This document shows, one piece after another, positions 16,718 to 25,486 of a stretch of DNA of 64,000 nt. The translations under genes and the position numbers were made by a program. Position 1 is the first letter of the stretch, and the number at the start of each line of letters is the position of its first letter. The DNA comes from Rikenellaceae bacterium (GTDB lineage Bacteria; Bacteroidota; Bacteroidia; Bacteroidales; Rikenellaceae), in NCBI GenBank assembly GCA_015059865.1, contig SUZP01000001.1:34453-98452 (forward strand), read 5' to 3'. The notes beneath the pieces were generated by a model. It searched no databases and had not been told where the DNA came from. It was given only the letters and a program-made list of their open reading frames with translations.

Positions 16718-18832
16718 TTACAACACCTCAACAGCAAGTGTAGAAGTGATATTTGCAGAGGAGTTTCCGATGTGCAAGGTATAACCGCCCTTATTAACCT
16801 CCCACTTGTGACTCTTGTCACTCCAAAATGCCAAGTCTGCATAGTTCAACTCGAAGGTAACGGTCTCACTCTTACCTGCCTCAACATAGACCTTCTTGAA
16901 GGCCTTTAACTCCTTCTTAGGGCGCAATACGGTTGGGTTATTCTCAGAGACATAGAGTTGCACAACCTCATAGCCTGCACGGCTACCCGTATTCTTAACA
17001 CGAACGGTAACCTTCAACGGCTTCTCAATAGTGAGGTTCTTTGCAGCCTTCGCCTTATCCAACTCGAAGGTGGTGTACGAAAGACCAAATCCAAATGGAT
17101 AGAGAGGTTCGATACCCTTCGACTCGTACCAACGATAGCCCACCAAAACAGACTCCTTGTACTCTACATCGTAGATTCGAGGAGCAATCCACAACTCATT
17201 GATGTTCTTCTGAGTATGGCTAATTTTCACACTATGTGGAACCATTCCATAAGCGGGCGAATCCTTGAACGACTTTTCGATAGTCATAGGCAACTTGCCC
17301 GAAGGGTTAATCTTTCCAACCATAATGTCAGCAATAGCCTGCATACCACTCTGTCCGGGATACCAGCCGTAGATAATAGCCGACACCTTGTCGTTCCAGT
17401 AGCTCATATCGATACCAGAGCCCGAAAGCACCAAGACAATAACATTCTTGTTTGCAGCGCAAGCCATACGCACTAATGCCTCATCCTTCTCCGACATTGA
17501 GAATGGGCGCTCATAGCTCTCGCTGTCACGAGTTCCCGTAGCAACAACTACAATATCGGCCTTCTGCAACTGAATAAAGTTTGGATTCTCGACAGCTGTA
17601 ACCTTTGAACGAAGCGAGTTCAAAAGAGCCTGCTCAGAAGTAACTTGATTGAAGCCCTTAACCTTCGACGAGCCACCTCCTTGTGGTGCTGTCTTAGCCC
17701 AACGACCCACGAGCAACACCTCTTGTCCCTCCTTCAATGGAAGGATGCCGTTATTCTTCAACAATACCGTACCCTCGGCAGCGGTCTGCAACGACAACTT
17801 CTCGTGCTCAGGCAACTTCGCAGCAAGAACATCCTCGTTAGGCTGACCATTCTTGAAACGCTCGTACAAGCCGAAACGGATGCAGGTAGCAATCATCGGG
17901 CGAATCATATCGTCAATATTCTTTTCTGATAGTTTGCCGTTCTGCAAGAGTTCGCGTACCGAATTGATATGATATGGCTCATTAGCCAATCCCGGCATCT
18001 CGACATTCTGTCCCGAAAGGACAATCTTCTCCCAATCAAATACTGAGCGCCAATCGGTCATCACCAAGCCTTTAAATCCGAGTGTGCCGCGAAGGAGGTC
18101 GGTAATAACATACTTGCTTTGTCCGCACCACTCGCCATTCAACAAGTTGTAGGAGGTCATCACAGCACCTGCGCCAGCATCAATACCAGCCTTGAAGGCA
18201 GGCGTATAAATCTCCATAATGGCGCGCTCATCAACAATCGAATTCGAGAGTTTGCGCAATAGCTCAGTGTTATTGCAAAGGAAATGCTTCAAGCACGCTA
18301 CCGTACCTGTCGACTGCATACCAACAACATAATTCTCTACCATACGAGCCGCCAAATATGGGTCTTCACCGAGATATTCAAAGTTACGGCCGCACTGCGA
18401 AGAGCGATAGATGTTCATACCGGGGCCGAGCAATACACCAGCACCTGCCATACGAGTCTCCCAACCCACAGCCTCGCCATACGACTTTGCCAACTCAGGG
18501 TTGAAGGTCGAAGCGAGCATAATATTTGCAGGAAATTGGGTTGTCTTCGAAGGATGACGCACCTCATTTCGGTCTGTAAGGTCGTAGTTGATACGCACGC
18601 CAGCCGAAGCATCCACCATATATACATGAGGAAGTCCCTTTGCTGGAGCACCCGGAAGGAAGAACTTGTTGTGTCCGTGAGTCATCTCAATCTTCTCGTC
18701 AAGCGAGAGTGTAGCCAATACGGCATTAGCCTTGGCTGTTGCCTCCTCCCACGACATTACTTCACCCTTCTTCTGGGCAAATACCGATGTCGCCATAGCG
18801 ATAGCAACAAACGAAAGAATCAGTCTTTTCAT
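16718..18832 (-). CDS. Secreted GH3 beta-glucosidase (BglX-like)
   Basis: A 704-aa exported enzyme with signal peptide (MKRLILSFVAIAMATSVFAQ). The GH3 N-terminal barrel contains KHFLCNNTE and the nucleophile loop FKGLVMTDWRSVFDWEK (Asp about residue 259); the C-terminal GH3 domain (GTVLLKNNGILPL) and a fibronectin-III-like end (GYEVVQLYVSENNP) follow. It probably releases glucose or another sugar from the non-reducing end of beta-linked oligosaccharides in the periplasm. No SusC/SusD genes are near, so it is not part of a polysaccharide utilisation locus here. A near-consensus promoter lies just upstream. Exact substrate cannot be given. Confidence 0.9.
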   Translation of the reverse strand: MKRLILSFVAIAMATSVFAQKKGEVMSWEEATAKANAVLATLSLDEKIEMTHGHNKFFLPGAPAKGLPHVYMVDASAGVRINYDLTDRNEVRHPSKTTQFPANIMLASTFNPELAKSYGEAVGWETRMAGAGVLLGPGMNIYRSSQCGRNFEYLGEDPYLAARMVENYVVGMQSTGTVACLKHFLCNNTELLRKLSNSIVDERAIMEIYTPAFKAGIDAGAGAVMTSYNLLNGEWCGQSKYVITDLLRGTLGFKGLVMTDWRSVFDWEKIVLSGQNVEMPGLANEPYHINSVRELLQNGKLSEKNIDDMIRPMIATCIRFGLYERFKNGQPNEDVLAAKLPEHEKLSLQTAAEGTVLLKNNGILPLKEGQEVLLVGRWAKTAPQGGGSSKVKGFNQVTSEQALLNSLRSKVTAVENPNFIQLQKADIVVVATGTRDSESYERPFSMSEKDEALVRMACAANKNVIVLVLSGSGIDMSYWNDKVSAIIYGWYPGQSGMQAIADIMVGKINPSGKLPMTIEKSFKDSPAYGMVPHSVKISHTQKNINELWIAPRIYDVEYKESVLVGYRWYESKGIEPLYPFGFGLSYTTFELDKAKAAKNLTIEKPLKVTVRVKNTGSRAGYEVVQLYVSENNPTVLRPKKELKAFKKVYVEAGKSETVTFELNYADLAFWSDKSHKWEVNKGGYTLHIGNSSANITSTLAVEVL

Positions 18833-18866
18833 ATTAAATTTAGGTTTAATTAATCCTTATTCTTCA

Positions 18867-18897
18867 CAAAGATAATAACTTTTCATTAAAAAGCAAA
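18867..18897 (-). promoter_or_regulatory. Promoter of the GH3 gene
   Basis: On the minus strand TTTG (18897-18894), a 19-nt spacer and TATCTTTG (18874-18867). The -33 end overlaps the terminator hairpin that follows yajC. Confidence 0.75.
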
Positions 18898-18924
18898 AAT
18901 CGGATATAAAAATACCCGATTTTT
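18895..18924 (-). terminator. Terminator after yajC
   Basis: AAAAATCGG and CCGATTTTT form a stem with T-rich flanks on both strands, 80 nt after the yajC stop. It separates nusB-yajC from the GH3 promoter. Confidence 0.65.
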
Positions 18925-19003
18925 TTACAATTTTTTCGAAAACTCTCCAACTTCAAAATCGGAGATGACGCGCTCGTGCAAAAAGAGCCAATCAGAACGA
19001 TTT

Positions 19004-19336
19004 TTACTTCTTCTCCTCTTTTTTCTCTACCGGAGCAGGAGCTGCAACCACCATATTTTTGTCGATGCGAAGAGTAACATTGCTATCCACCTCGATAAGG
19101 AGGGTTGTCTCCTCGACCTTCTTTACTACGGCATAGATACCACCTGCGGTGATAACCTTATCGCCCGATTTAAGTCCGCTGCGGAACTTCTCCATCTCCT
19201 TGCGGCGCTTAGACTCAGGTCGCCACATAAAGAAATACATAATAAGAATCATTGCGGCAATCATCACCCAGAATGTCCAATTCGAGTAACCTGCCTGAGG
19301 TGCTGCGGTTGTAGCAGCTTGCAAAAGTGTAATCAT
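19004..19336 (-). CDS. yajC: Preprotein translocase subunit YajC
   Basis: Protein of 110 aa with one N-terminal membrane segment (WTFWVMIAAMILIMYFFMW), then RPESKRRKEMEKFRSGLKSG and DKVITAGGIYAVVKKVEETT, the conserved small beta-domain of YajC. It associates with SecDF near the SecYEG channel and helps protein export. The end is a charged tail (KKEEKK). It follows nusB on the same strand after 100 nt, a common pairing in Bacteroidetes. secD/secF are not in the window. Confidence 0.93.
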   Translation of the reverse strand: MITLLQAATTAAPQAGYSNWTFWVMIAAMILIMYFFMWRPESKRRKEMEKFRSGLKSGDKVITAGGIYAVVKKVEETTLLIEVDSNVTLRIDKNMVVAAPAPVEKKEEKK

Positions 19337-19436
19337 AGTTTTGTTAAGTGTTTCTGTTAGTTAATTATTTTGTATGTTTCAAGCTCTTCGCCAATAGTAT
19401 ATCGGACAAATAAGAGTAATTTTTAACTCTTAATTC

Positions 19437-20375
19437 TTACAGTAGCCCTTTGCCCGACTTTACAATCTTACCCTCCTCGGTAAGTTGGTTTATCATCCTG
19501 TCAAGCACGCCATTGATAAAGCTGCCACTGGACTCAGTGGAGTAACATTTAGCAATGTCGATATACTCGTTCATTGTCACTCGTACAGGTATTGACGGGA
19601 AGTTCTCCGCCTCGGCAATAGCTGTAACGAGGATAATCTTATCCATCAACGCCACACGCTCGATATCCCAATTACGCATAGAGTTGTCGAGTAGGAGCGA
19701 AATACGGTCGTAGCCTGCAATAGCGTAGCGCAACAACGACTTTGCATAGTCGAGGTCCTCGTCGCTCTTGAACTGTGGCATCAACTTTATAGTATCGCGC
19801 TTCTCGCTCATTGACAATATTGTACGCGACACCATTGTCAAGAGAAAGCCCAAGTCATCATTCCAAAGCACCGACTGCTCTTCGAGCACCGTTTCGAGGG
19901 GCTCGAACTCTTCGAGCATTGTCATATATATATCCGACACAAGTTGCGCATCTTCACGGAATGAACGCACCTCCGAAAGCATATATTTTTGGTAGAATGG
20001 CTGACGGATTAGGGCATTGTAGAGAGCTACGATAAGGTCGCGATGGTCTTTCCACGACAACTTTCGTGCCTTCAACTCCGTCTGCAAGCCCTCATCCTCG
20101 GCAAGACGGAGGATAACCTTATTCTCCACGAACTTACGATTTGGATGCAAGTCATCGTATGTAGGTAACTTCTTATTCTCGCCAATACGGATACGCTCGG
20201 CCGCATACTCGGCAATCTCAGGAACGAGTGCGAGCAAATGAAAATATAGGTCGTAGGCGCGGTCAATCGAGGTGACGAGGTTTTTCTCGCTTACAACGGG
20301 TGTCAAACCCTCGCACTGGATATGCGCATAGACAGCTTTTACTACTTTTGTTCTAAGTACTCTTCTGCTCAACAT
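19437..20375 (-). CDS. nusB: Transcription antitermination factor NusB (long form)
   Basis: A 312-aa protein starting MLSRRVLRTKVVKAVYAHIQ. The NusB fold is in the C-terminal half (DLDYAKSLLRYAIAGYDRIS, VALMDKIILVTAIAEAENFP, NEYIDIAKCYSTESSGSFIN, GVLDRMI). NusB binds boxA RNA with S10 and supports rRNA transcription. The protein is more than twice the length of E. coli NusB; the extra N-terminal helical region is normal in Bacteroidetes. A minus-strand -7 box (TATCTTTG, 20413-20420) lies about 38 nt before the ATG and the gene is divergent from the PqqD-like gene. Confidence 0.92.
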   Translation of the reverse strand: MLSRRVLRTKVVKAVYAHIQCEGLTPVVSEKNLVTSIDRAYDLYFHLLALVPEIAEYAAERIRIGENKKLPTYDDLHPNRKFVENKVILRLAEDEGLQTELKARKLSWKDHRDLIVALYNALIRQPFYQKYMLSEVRSFREDAQLVSDIYMTMLEEFEPLETVLEEQSVLWNDDLGFLLTMVSRTILSMSEKRDTIKLMPQFKSDEDLDYAKSLLRYAIAGYDRISLLLDNSMRNWDIERVALMDKIILVTAIAEAENFPSIPVRVTMNEYIDIAKCYSTESSGSFINGVLDRMINQLTEEGKIVKSGKGLL

Positions 20376-20412
20376 AACATCAAGGAGCTAAACTTTTTTT
20401 ATTTACCGAGCG

Positions 20413-20502
20413 CAAAGATACAAATTAAAGTGAAAAACTCTAAATTTTTAACTTTTAATTTTCGACTTTTAGCTCAAAAAACAAAGTTTTTTTGTATCTT
20501 TG
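20413..20502. promoter_or_regulatory. Divergent -7 boxes for nusB (minus) and the PqqD-like gene (plus)
   Basis: TATCTTTG on the minus strand (20413-20420) and TATCTTTG on the plus strand (20495-20502), with an AT-rich stretch between. -33 boxes are weak. The plus box is 18 nt before the PqqD-like ATG. Confidence 0.6.
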
Positions 20503-20520
20503 CGACAAATTAGATAGAGT

Positions 20521-20784
20521 ATGAAATTTAGAGAAGAATACAAAGTGCGCTCTATGGCGGGCGAGAATGTGGTAATTATGCAGGGTGAGGCAGGTAGCGA
20601 TATGACTCGCATAATTTCACTCAACGACTCGTCGTTGCTCCTTTGGAACGAGTTGCAGGGCAAGGAGTTCGAGGTTTCGGATATTGCGAATATCCTCGTT
20701 GCCACCTACGAAATCGACACCGAAGTAGCCGAGCGTGATGCAAAGGCTTGGGTGGAGAAGTTGCAAGAGTGCGGACTTATTTAG
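20521..20784 (+). CDS. PqqD family (RRE-like) protein
   Basis: Protein of 87 aa: YKVRSMAGENVVIMQGEAGS, then MTRIISLNDSSLLLWNELQG and ILVATYEIDTEVAERDAKAW. The order of three beta-strands, SLNDSSLLLW, and a helix with AERDAKAWVEKL is typical of PqqD-like proteins, which form the RiPP recognition element that binds leader peptides. No modifying enzyme or precursor lies next to it. In related genomes such proteins occur with the ABC exporter, HprK-like kinase and S24/S26 peptidase types found at 5.4-8.4 kb, so I infer a functional link across 12 kb. It has its own promoter. Its stop codon is part of the GACGAGA repeat that follows. Confidence 0.75.
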   Translation: MKFREEYKVRSMAGENVVIMQGEAGSDMTRIISLNDSSLLLWNELQGKEFEVSDIANILVATYEIDTEVAERDAKAWVEKLQECGLI

Positions 20785-20815
20785 ACGAGAGACGAAAGAC
20801 GAGAGACGAGAGAAA
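20782..20815. repeat. GACGAGAGACGAAAGACGAG-type short repeat, copy 2
   Basis: Begins with the TAG stop codon of the PqqD-like gene and reads through three GACGARA-type units. Followed by a TTTTTAATTTTTAATT string up to the next ATG. Confidence 0.7.
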
Positions 20816-20856
20816 TGCAAAATTTTTAATTTTTAATTTTTAATTCTTAATTTGTT

Positions 20857-21270
20857 ATGAGGCGATTAGCGAAAATAACCCTGATGTTAGCCGTATACCT
20901 TGTGTGGGTATGCAGCAACTCTGTTATTTCGCTGTCGTGCTACGCAAATCACGCAGAGCATATCCATTGCTGCGGACAGCACTGCGACTGCCACCACGAG
21001 GGTTGCGAGAAGATGCACTTCGAGTCGCCTCACGGCTGTCATCACGACCACTCAAACCGCATCGTTCTATACGACACATCGAAGGAGCAAGAGATTGATA
21101 TTAAACCCGTTATAAATAGTGTGGATTTACATCTTTTAACTCCTCACTACTCTCCCCTCACTACTCGCTACTCACTACTCACTACTCACTATTACGAACG
21201 AAGTGAGTCTCTACCGCAATCGCCTACCCTTTTAGGGTGCGGTATGCGCGCCCCTCCCGTTGTTGCATAA
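20857..21270 (+). CDS. His/Cys-rich exported protein of a metal-uptake locus
   Basis: Protein of 137 aa. An N-terminal signal segment (LAKITLMLAVYLVWVCSNSV) is followed by a dense metal-ligand cluster, HIHCCGQHCDCHHEGCEKMH, and CHHDHS. It precedes a TonB-dependent receptor with a cysteine-rich plug and an exported HMA protein, so a periplasmic metal chaperone or sensor (copper or zinc) is likely. Residues about 92-115 (LLTPHYSPLTTRYSLLTTHY) are encoded by a CTACTCACTACTCACTACTC repeat like those between genes, while the extreme end (MRAPPVVA) looks like the short conserved tail I associate with such proteins. I think the repeat was inserted between core and tail. The family is not firmly identified. 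Confidence 0.6.
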   Translation: MRRLAKITLMLAVYLVWVCSNSVISLSCYANHAEHIHCCGQHCDCHHEGCEKMHFESPHGCHHDHSNRIVLYDTSKEQEIDIKPVINSVDLHLLTPHYSPLTTRYSLLTTHYYERSESLPQSPTLLGCGMRAPPVVA

Positions 21271-21336
21271 TTGCTAAAAGGTCGAGCCAAGTGCTTGACT
21301 ACAAATCAATTATGTAATACTAACAACAACGGAAAA

Positions 21337-23655
21337 ATGAAAAAAATCATATTTTTACTTATAGGTATAGTGTTCGGTACGACTATCGTATCGGCACAGA
21401 ACATCACAGGTAAGGTACTCGATGCGCAGGGCAAACCCCTCCCCGGAGCATCGGTCTATTGGGCTGACACCTCGGTAGGTGTAGCAACCGACTTGGAGGG
21501 TAAGTTCACCCTCTACCGCGTGAAGGAGAACAACAGACTCGTAGCCTCGTTCCTTGGCTACACCAACGACACTCTGCGCGTGGAGCCGAAGGTGCGCGAG
21601 GTGGAGTTCAAGCTTACAGAGGGTGTTGCGGTGGATGCCGTAGTTGTGGAGGGAGGTCTCGGCAACTACATCCGCCAAGATGGACTGCTCAAAAGCGAGA
21701 ATATCTCGTTTGCCGGGTTGTGCAAAATGGCTTGCTGCAACTTGGCAGAGAGTTTCGAGAATTCGGCTTCGGTAACGGTAGGTTTCAGCGATGCCATTTC
21801 GGGCGCACGACAAATCAAGATGCTCGGCTTGGCAGGAACATACACGCAAATACTCGATGAAAACCGCACCATAATGCGTGGTTTGTCAGCTCCTTACGGC
21901 TTGTCCTACACACCGGGTATGTGGCTCTCGTCAATTCAGGTATCGAAGGGTATCGCCTCGGTTACGGCAGGACACGAGGCGATTACGGGACAGATAAACC
22001 TCGAACATCGCAAGCCGACTGACGAGGAGCGTCTCTTCTTAAACCTCTTCCTCGACAGCCACCTCAAACCCGAATTTAACCTCTCGACTGCACTCCCCGT
22101 AACGAAGGATAAGCGACTTTCGACCGTTATCTTGGCACACGGAGCGAGTGGCACAATCAACCACGACAGCAACAAAGATGGCTACCGCGACACTCCACTC
22201 GCCCGCACAGGCTCGATAGCCAATCGTTGGCTCTATCAGGCGGAGAATGGTATGCAGGTGCGTTGGGGCGCGAAGTACATCTACGACCATCGCATCGGCG
22301 GCCAGATGAACTACGATACCAAGTGGCACAAGGACTCCTACTTCAATAACGGCAAGTCGTGGCGTGAGAATTGGCACGAGAAGAACATCTACGGCTCGGA
22401 GGTTAAAAACCAAGAGGCGAATGTATATTTCAAGCTCGGCACGCCCGTAGGCGAGGCGGTGTTCGACAAGGAGAACAACGAGGAGTTGCGCTCGAATATC
22501 GCCGTAGTGGTCGATTACGACTTCTTCGACGAGGATAGCTACTTCGGAGCCGACAAGCTCTATCGTGGTCGTCAGCATATGACCACAGCGAATGCGATGT
22601 ATGTCCACTACTTCACACCGCGTTCATCGCTCAATAGCGGTATCAGCGCATCGTCACGCTGGGTAGATGAGGGACTTTTCGACTGGACTCGTGCAGCCTA
22701 TAATGGCGAAAACATCCTCCCTGCACACCGCAACGAGAGCGAGGTGGGTGCCTACACCGAGTACACCTTTAACCTCAAAGATAAGTTGTCGGTGGTGGCA
22801 GGTATTCGCTACGACTACGCATTCTACTTTAAGAAGCACCTCGTAACACCGCGTGCGCATATCAAGTGGAACATCACCCCAACCACCGTACTGCGTGGCT
22901 CGGCAGGTTTGGGACACCGCCCTACCGATATCGTAACGGATAATATTGGTATCTTGGCAACAGGTCGTACCATCAATATCGACACCAACCTCGACCGTAT
23001 GGAGCACGCACTGACTGCTGGTGGCTCGCTCTCGCAGAGCATCACAACATTCGCGCCTAATGATATGACAATCAGCGTAGATTACTTCTACACGCGCATA
23101 TTTAATACGGTGGTGGTAGACCAAGAGGGCAACCCTTGGACTATCGACATCTACAACAACGATGGTATGTCGCGTACCCACACCGCACAGATTGATATCA
23201 CTTGGACACCAATCAAGCGATTCGATATCTTTGCGACCTTCCGCTATACCGACTCGCGTTATACAATCAACAACAACGGCGCACCTGAAATGGTCGAAAG
23301 ACCACTTGTAAGCCGTTACAAGGCGTTGATTAACTTGCAGTACGCTACCAATATGCGCAAGTGGACATTCGACCTTACGGCGCAGTTGAATGGCCCTGCA
23401 CGCATACCTACGCAGACAGGCGATTTAAAGGACTCGACCTTGTCGCCAATCTATCCGATGTTGTTTGCGCAGGTGTCGCGCCGTATCAAGAAGTGGGAGA
23501 TATATGTTGGTTGCGAGAATATACTGAATTTCAAGCAGAAAAACCCGATAATTTCGGGCGATGCACCATACTCAACCGCCTTCAACTCATCGTTGATTTG
23601 GGGACCACTGATGGGTGCAAAGGCCTATATCGGAGTGAGGTTTAACCTATACTAA
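21337..23655 (+). CDS. TonB-dependent receptor, probable copper/heavy-metal uptake
   Basis: A 772-aa outer membrane receptor; start moved to ATG 21337 (MKKIIFLLIGIVFGTTIVSA) where the signal peptide begins. A carboxypeptidase-like domain (ITGKVLDAQGKPLPGASVYW) precedes the plug, which holds LCKMACCNLAESFEN near residue 129 and GARQIKMLGLAGTYTQILDE; then comes a 22-strand barrel ending AYIGVRFNLY. The three-cysteine plug motif marks the receptor type that travels with HMA proteins and His/Cys-rich small proteins, as it does here on both sides. It is not a SusC, since no SusD follows. Metal identity is inferred from neighbours only. Confidence 0.88.
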   Translation: MKKIIFLLIGIVFGTTIVSAQNITGKVLDAQGKPLPGASVYWADTSVGVATDLEGKFTLYRVKENNRLVASFLGYTNDTLRVEPKVREVEFKLTEGVAVDAVVVEGGLGNYIRQDGLLKSENISFAGLCKMACCNLAESFENSASVTVGFSDAISGARQIKMLGLAGTYTQILDENRTIMRGLSAPYGLSYTPGMWLSSIQVSKGIASVTAGHEAITGQINLEHRKPTDEERLFLNLFLDSHLKPEFNLSTALPVTKDKRLSTVILAHGASGTINHDSNKDGYRDTPLARTGSIANRWLYQAENGMQVRWGAKYIYDHRIGGQMNYDTKWHKDSYFNNGKSWRENWHEKNIYGSEVKNQEANVYFKLGTPVGEAVFDKENNEELRSNIAVVVDYDFFDEDSYFGADKLYRGRQHMTTANAMYVHYFTPRSSLNSGISASSRWVDEGLFDWTRAAYNGENILPAHRNESEVGAYTEYTFNLKDKLSVVAGIRYDYAFYFKKHLVTPRAHIKWNITPTTVLRGSAGLGHRPTDIVTDNIGILATGRTINIDTNLDRMEHALTAGGSLSQSITTFAPNDMTISVDYFYTRIFNTVVVDQEGNPWTIDIYNNDGMSRTHTAQIDITWTPIKRFDIFATFRYTDSRYTINNNGAPEMVERPLVSRYKALINLQYATNMRKWTFDLTAQLNGPARIPTQTGDLKDSTLSPIYPMLFAQVSRRIKKWEIYVGCENILNFKQKNPIISGDAPYSTAFNSSLIWGPLMGAKAYIGVRFNLY

Positions 23656-23720
23656 TTGAGAATTGAGAATTGAGAATTGAGAATTGAGAATTAAAAATTA
23701 AAAATTAAAAGTTACAAGTT

Positions 23721-24029
23721 ATGAAAAAGATTATGATGATTTTGGCTGCGCTTGCCGTAGTTGCAGGTGTAGCAACAGCAGCCCCAAAGCAGAAGGCTGA
23801 GAAGGTCATTTCGACCGTAGTATTTACCACCGACATCGACTGCGCACACTGCGCACAGAAGGTATTGAACACCATCCCTTACGAGAAGGGTATCAAGGAT
23901 GTGCAGGTAGATGTACCAACCAAGACCGTAACTGTAAAGTTCGATGCTGCGAAGAACTCGACAGAGTCGCTCACAAAGGCTTTCGAGAGCATCAAGGTAA
24001 AGGTATTGAAGAGCGAGGAGAAGAAGTAA
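23721..24029 (+). CDS. Exported heavy-metal-associated (HMA) domain protein
   Basis: Protein of 102 aa with signal peptide (MKKIMMILAALAVVAGVATA) and one HMA domain: TTDIDCAHCAQKVLNTIPYE with the metal-binding CxxC at Cys41 and Cys44, then VQVDVPTKTVTVKFD, giving the beta-alpha-beta pattern. It probably binds Cu+ or a similar soft metal in the periplasm and hands it on to or from the receptor encoded upstream. It follows the receptor gene by 65 nt of AATTGAGAATT repeat and ends at a good terminator, so His/Cys-rich protein, receptor and HMA protein likely form one operon. Confidence 0.9.
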   Translation: MKKIMMILAALAVVAGVATAAPKQKAEKVISTVVFTTDIDCAHCAQKVLNTIPYEKGIKDVQVDVPTKTVTVKFDAAKNSTESLTKAFESIKVKVLKSEEKK

Positions 24030-24046
24030 TCATCTCCGAGACTACG

Positions 24047-24093
24047 AAAATATGCGTGTTCCGACCAAGTGTGTTGAGACGCGCATATTTTAT
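24047..24093 (+). terminator. Terminator after the HMA gene
   Basis: AATATGCG (24049-24056) pairs with CGCATATT (24082-24089), followed by TTTTATT. Confidence 0.7.
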
Positions 24094-24155
24094 TGAATAT
24101 TACAAAACAAAAAGGAGTCTATTTTTAGCGTTTTTTCAATAAAACCACAAAACTA

Positions 24156-24187
24156 TTTCCTAATCTTTAATTCTTTTTGTACCTTTG
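24156..24187 (+). promoter_or_regulatory. Promoter of the PPi-phosphofructokinase gene
   Basis: TTTC at 24156-24159, 20 nt, TACCTTTG at 24180-24187. The leader to the ATG is about 40 nt and AT-rich. Confidence 0.65.
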
Positions 24188-24231
24188 AGCGAAATTTTAG
24201 GTTATTTCTAATTAAAATTCTATAAAACACT

Positions 24232-25464
24232 ATGAAAGAAGCAATTGCAATTCTTACAGGTGGCGGTCCTGCACCGGGTATGAACACCGTTGTAGGCAGC
24301 GTTGCCAAGACTTTCCTTGCAAAGGGTTATCGCGTTATCGGTTTACACCACGGATATTCGGGTTTGTTCAATCCAAACCCTCGCCACGAGGACTTGGACT
24401 TCTTCAAGGCTGACTATATCTTCAATCAGGGTGGCTCGTACCTTACAATGAGCCGTTTCAAGCCAACTGATGCAGATTTCGAGAATAATTTCAACCTCTC
24501 GTTCTTCACCGAGAATAACATCAAGTTGCTCGTAACCGTAGGTGGTGATGATACCGCTTCGACAGCAAACCGCATCGCTAAGTTCTTGGAGGCTAAGCAG
24601 TACCCTATCGCAAATATCCATGTTCCAAAGACTATCGACAACGACCTTCCACTTCCTGCTGGCACACCAACATTCGGCTACCAGTCGGCTAAGGAGGGCG
24701 GCACCGTTATCGGTCGCGCCGTATACAACGATGCTCGTACATCGTCTAACTGGTTTGTCGTAGCGGCAATGGGCCGTTCGGCAGGCCACCTCGCATTCGG
24801 CATTGGCTCGGCTTGCCACTACCCTATGATTGTTATTCCTGAGATGTTCAACAAGACCGAGATTACTGTCGAGAAGATTGTAAACTTGGTTGTGTCGGCA
24901 ATCATCAAGCGCAAGTTGATGGGTATCGAGTATGGCGCCGCAATGATTTCGGAGGGTGTATTCCACTCGCTCTCTGACGAGGAGATTGCAAAGTCGGGTG
25001 TTCACTTCTCGTATGATGACCACGGACACCCTGAGTTGGGTAAGGTGTCGAAGGCACATATCTTCAACGAGATGTTGGAGAAGAAGGTCAAGGAGTTGGA
25101 CTTGAAGGTTAAGTCGCGCCCAGTGGAGATTGGCTACGAGGTGCGTTGTCAAACCCCTATCGCATACGACTTGGTTTACTGCTCGGAGTTGGGTATGGGC
25201 GTATACAAGCTCTTCTCGGAGGGTAAGACCGGCTGTATGGTCTATATCTCGCAGGATGGCTTCGTGTCACCACTCTACTTGAAGGATTTGCAGGACCCTA
25301 CAACCGGCAAGATTCCACCACGCCTCGTAAATATCGAGTCGGACAAGGTACAGCAGGTCATCAACAACATCTTGAACTATGTTACCGAGGAGGACTACGC
25401 AGCTGCAAAGCAGTATGTCGCTAATCCTGAGGAGTTCGATTTCCGCAAGATTTTGAACTGGTAA
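24232..25464 (+). CDS. Pyrophosphate-dependent 6-phosphofructokinase
   Basis: Glycolytic enzyme of 410 aa. TGGGPAPGMNTVVGS is the phosphate-donor loop, followed by VTVGGDDTAST (about residue 104), VPKTIDNDLPLPAG (about 132) and AAMGRSAGHLAFG. GGDD in place of GGDG, and the Lys of PKTIDND, are the residues known to mark PPi rather than ATP as donor. The enzyme would reversibly convert fructose 6-phosphate plus PPi to fructose 1,6-bisphosphate, saving ATP in an anaerobe. It is single-gene, with its own promoter and terminator, and is convergent with the V-ATPase operon. Confidence 0.93.
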   Translation: MKEAIAILTGGGPAPGMNTVVGSVAKTFLAKGYRVIGLHHGYSGLFNPNPRHEDLDFFKADYIFNQGGSYLTMSRFKPTDADFENNFNLSFFTENNIKLLVTVGGDDTASTANRIAKFLEAKQYPIANIHVPKTIDNDLPLPAGTPTFGYQSAKEGGTVIGRAVYNDARTSSNWFVVAAMGRSAGHLAFGIGSACHYPMIVIPEMFNKTEITVEKIVNLVVSAIIKRKLMGIEYGAAMISEGVFHSLSDEEIAKSGVHFSYDDHGHPELGKVSKAHIFNEMLEKKVKELDLKVKSRPVEIGYEVRCQTPIAYDLVYCSELGMGVYKLFSEGKTGCMVYISQDGFVSPLYLKDLQDPTTGKIPPRLVNIESDKVQQVINNILNYVTEEDYAAAKQYVANPEEFDFRKILNW

Positions 25465-25486
25465 GTATCAAATATCACAGAAAAGG

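Noticed and set aside
20857-21270. RiPP precursor next to the PqqD-like gene
   Set aside because: The only small ORF nearby is His/Cys-rich with a normal signal segment and belongs with the metal receptor; it has no leader/core pattern.
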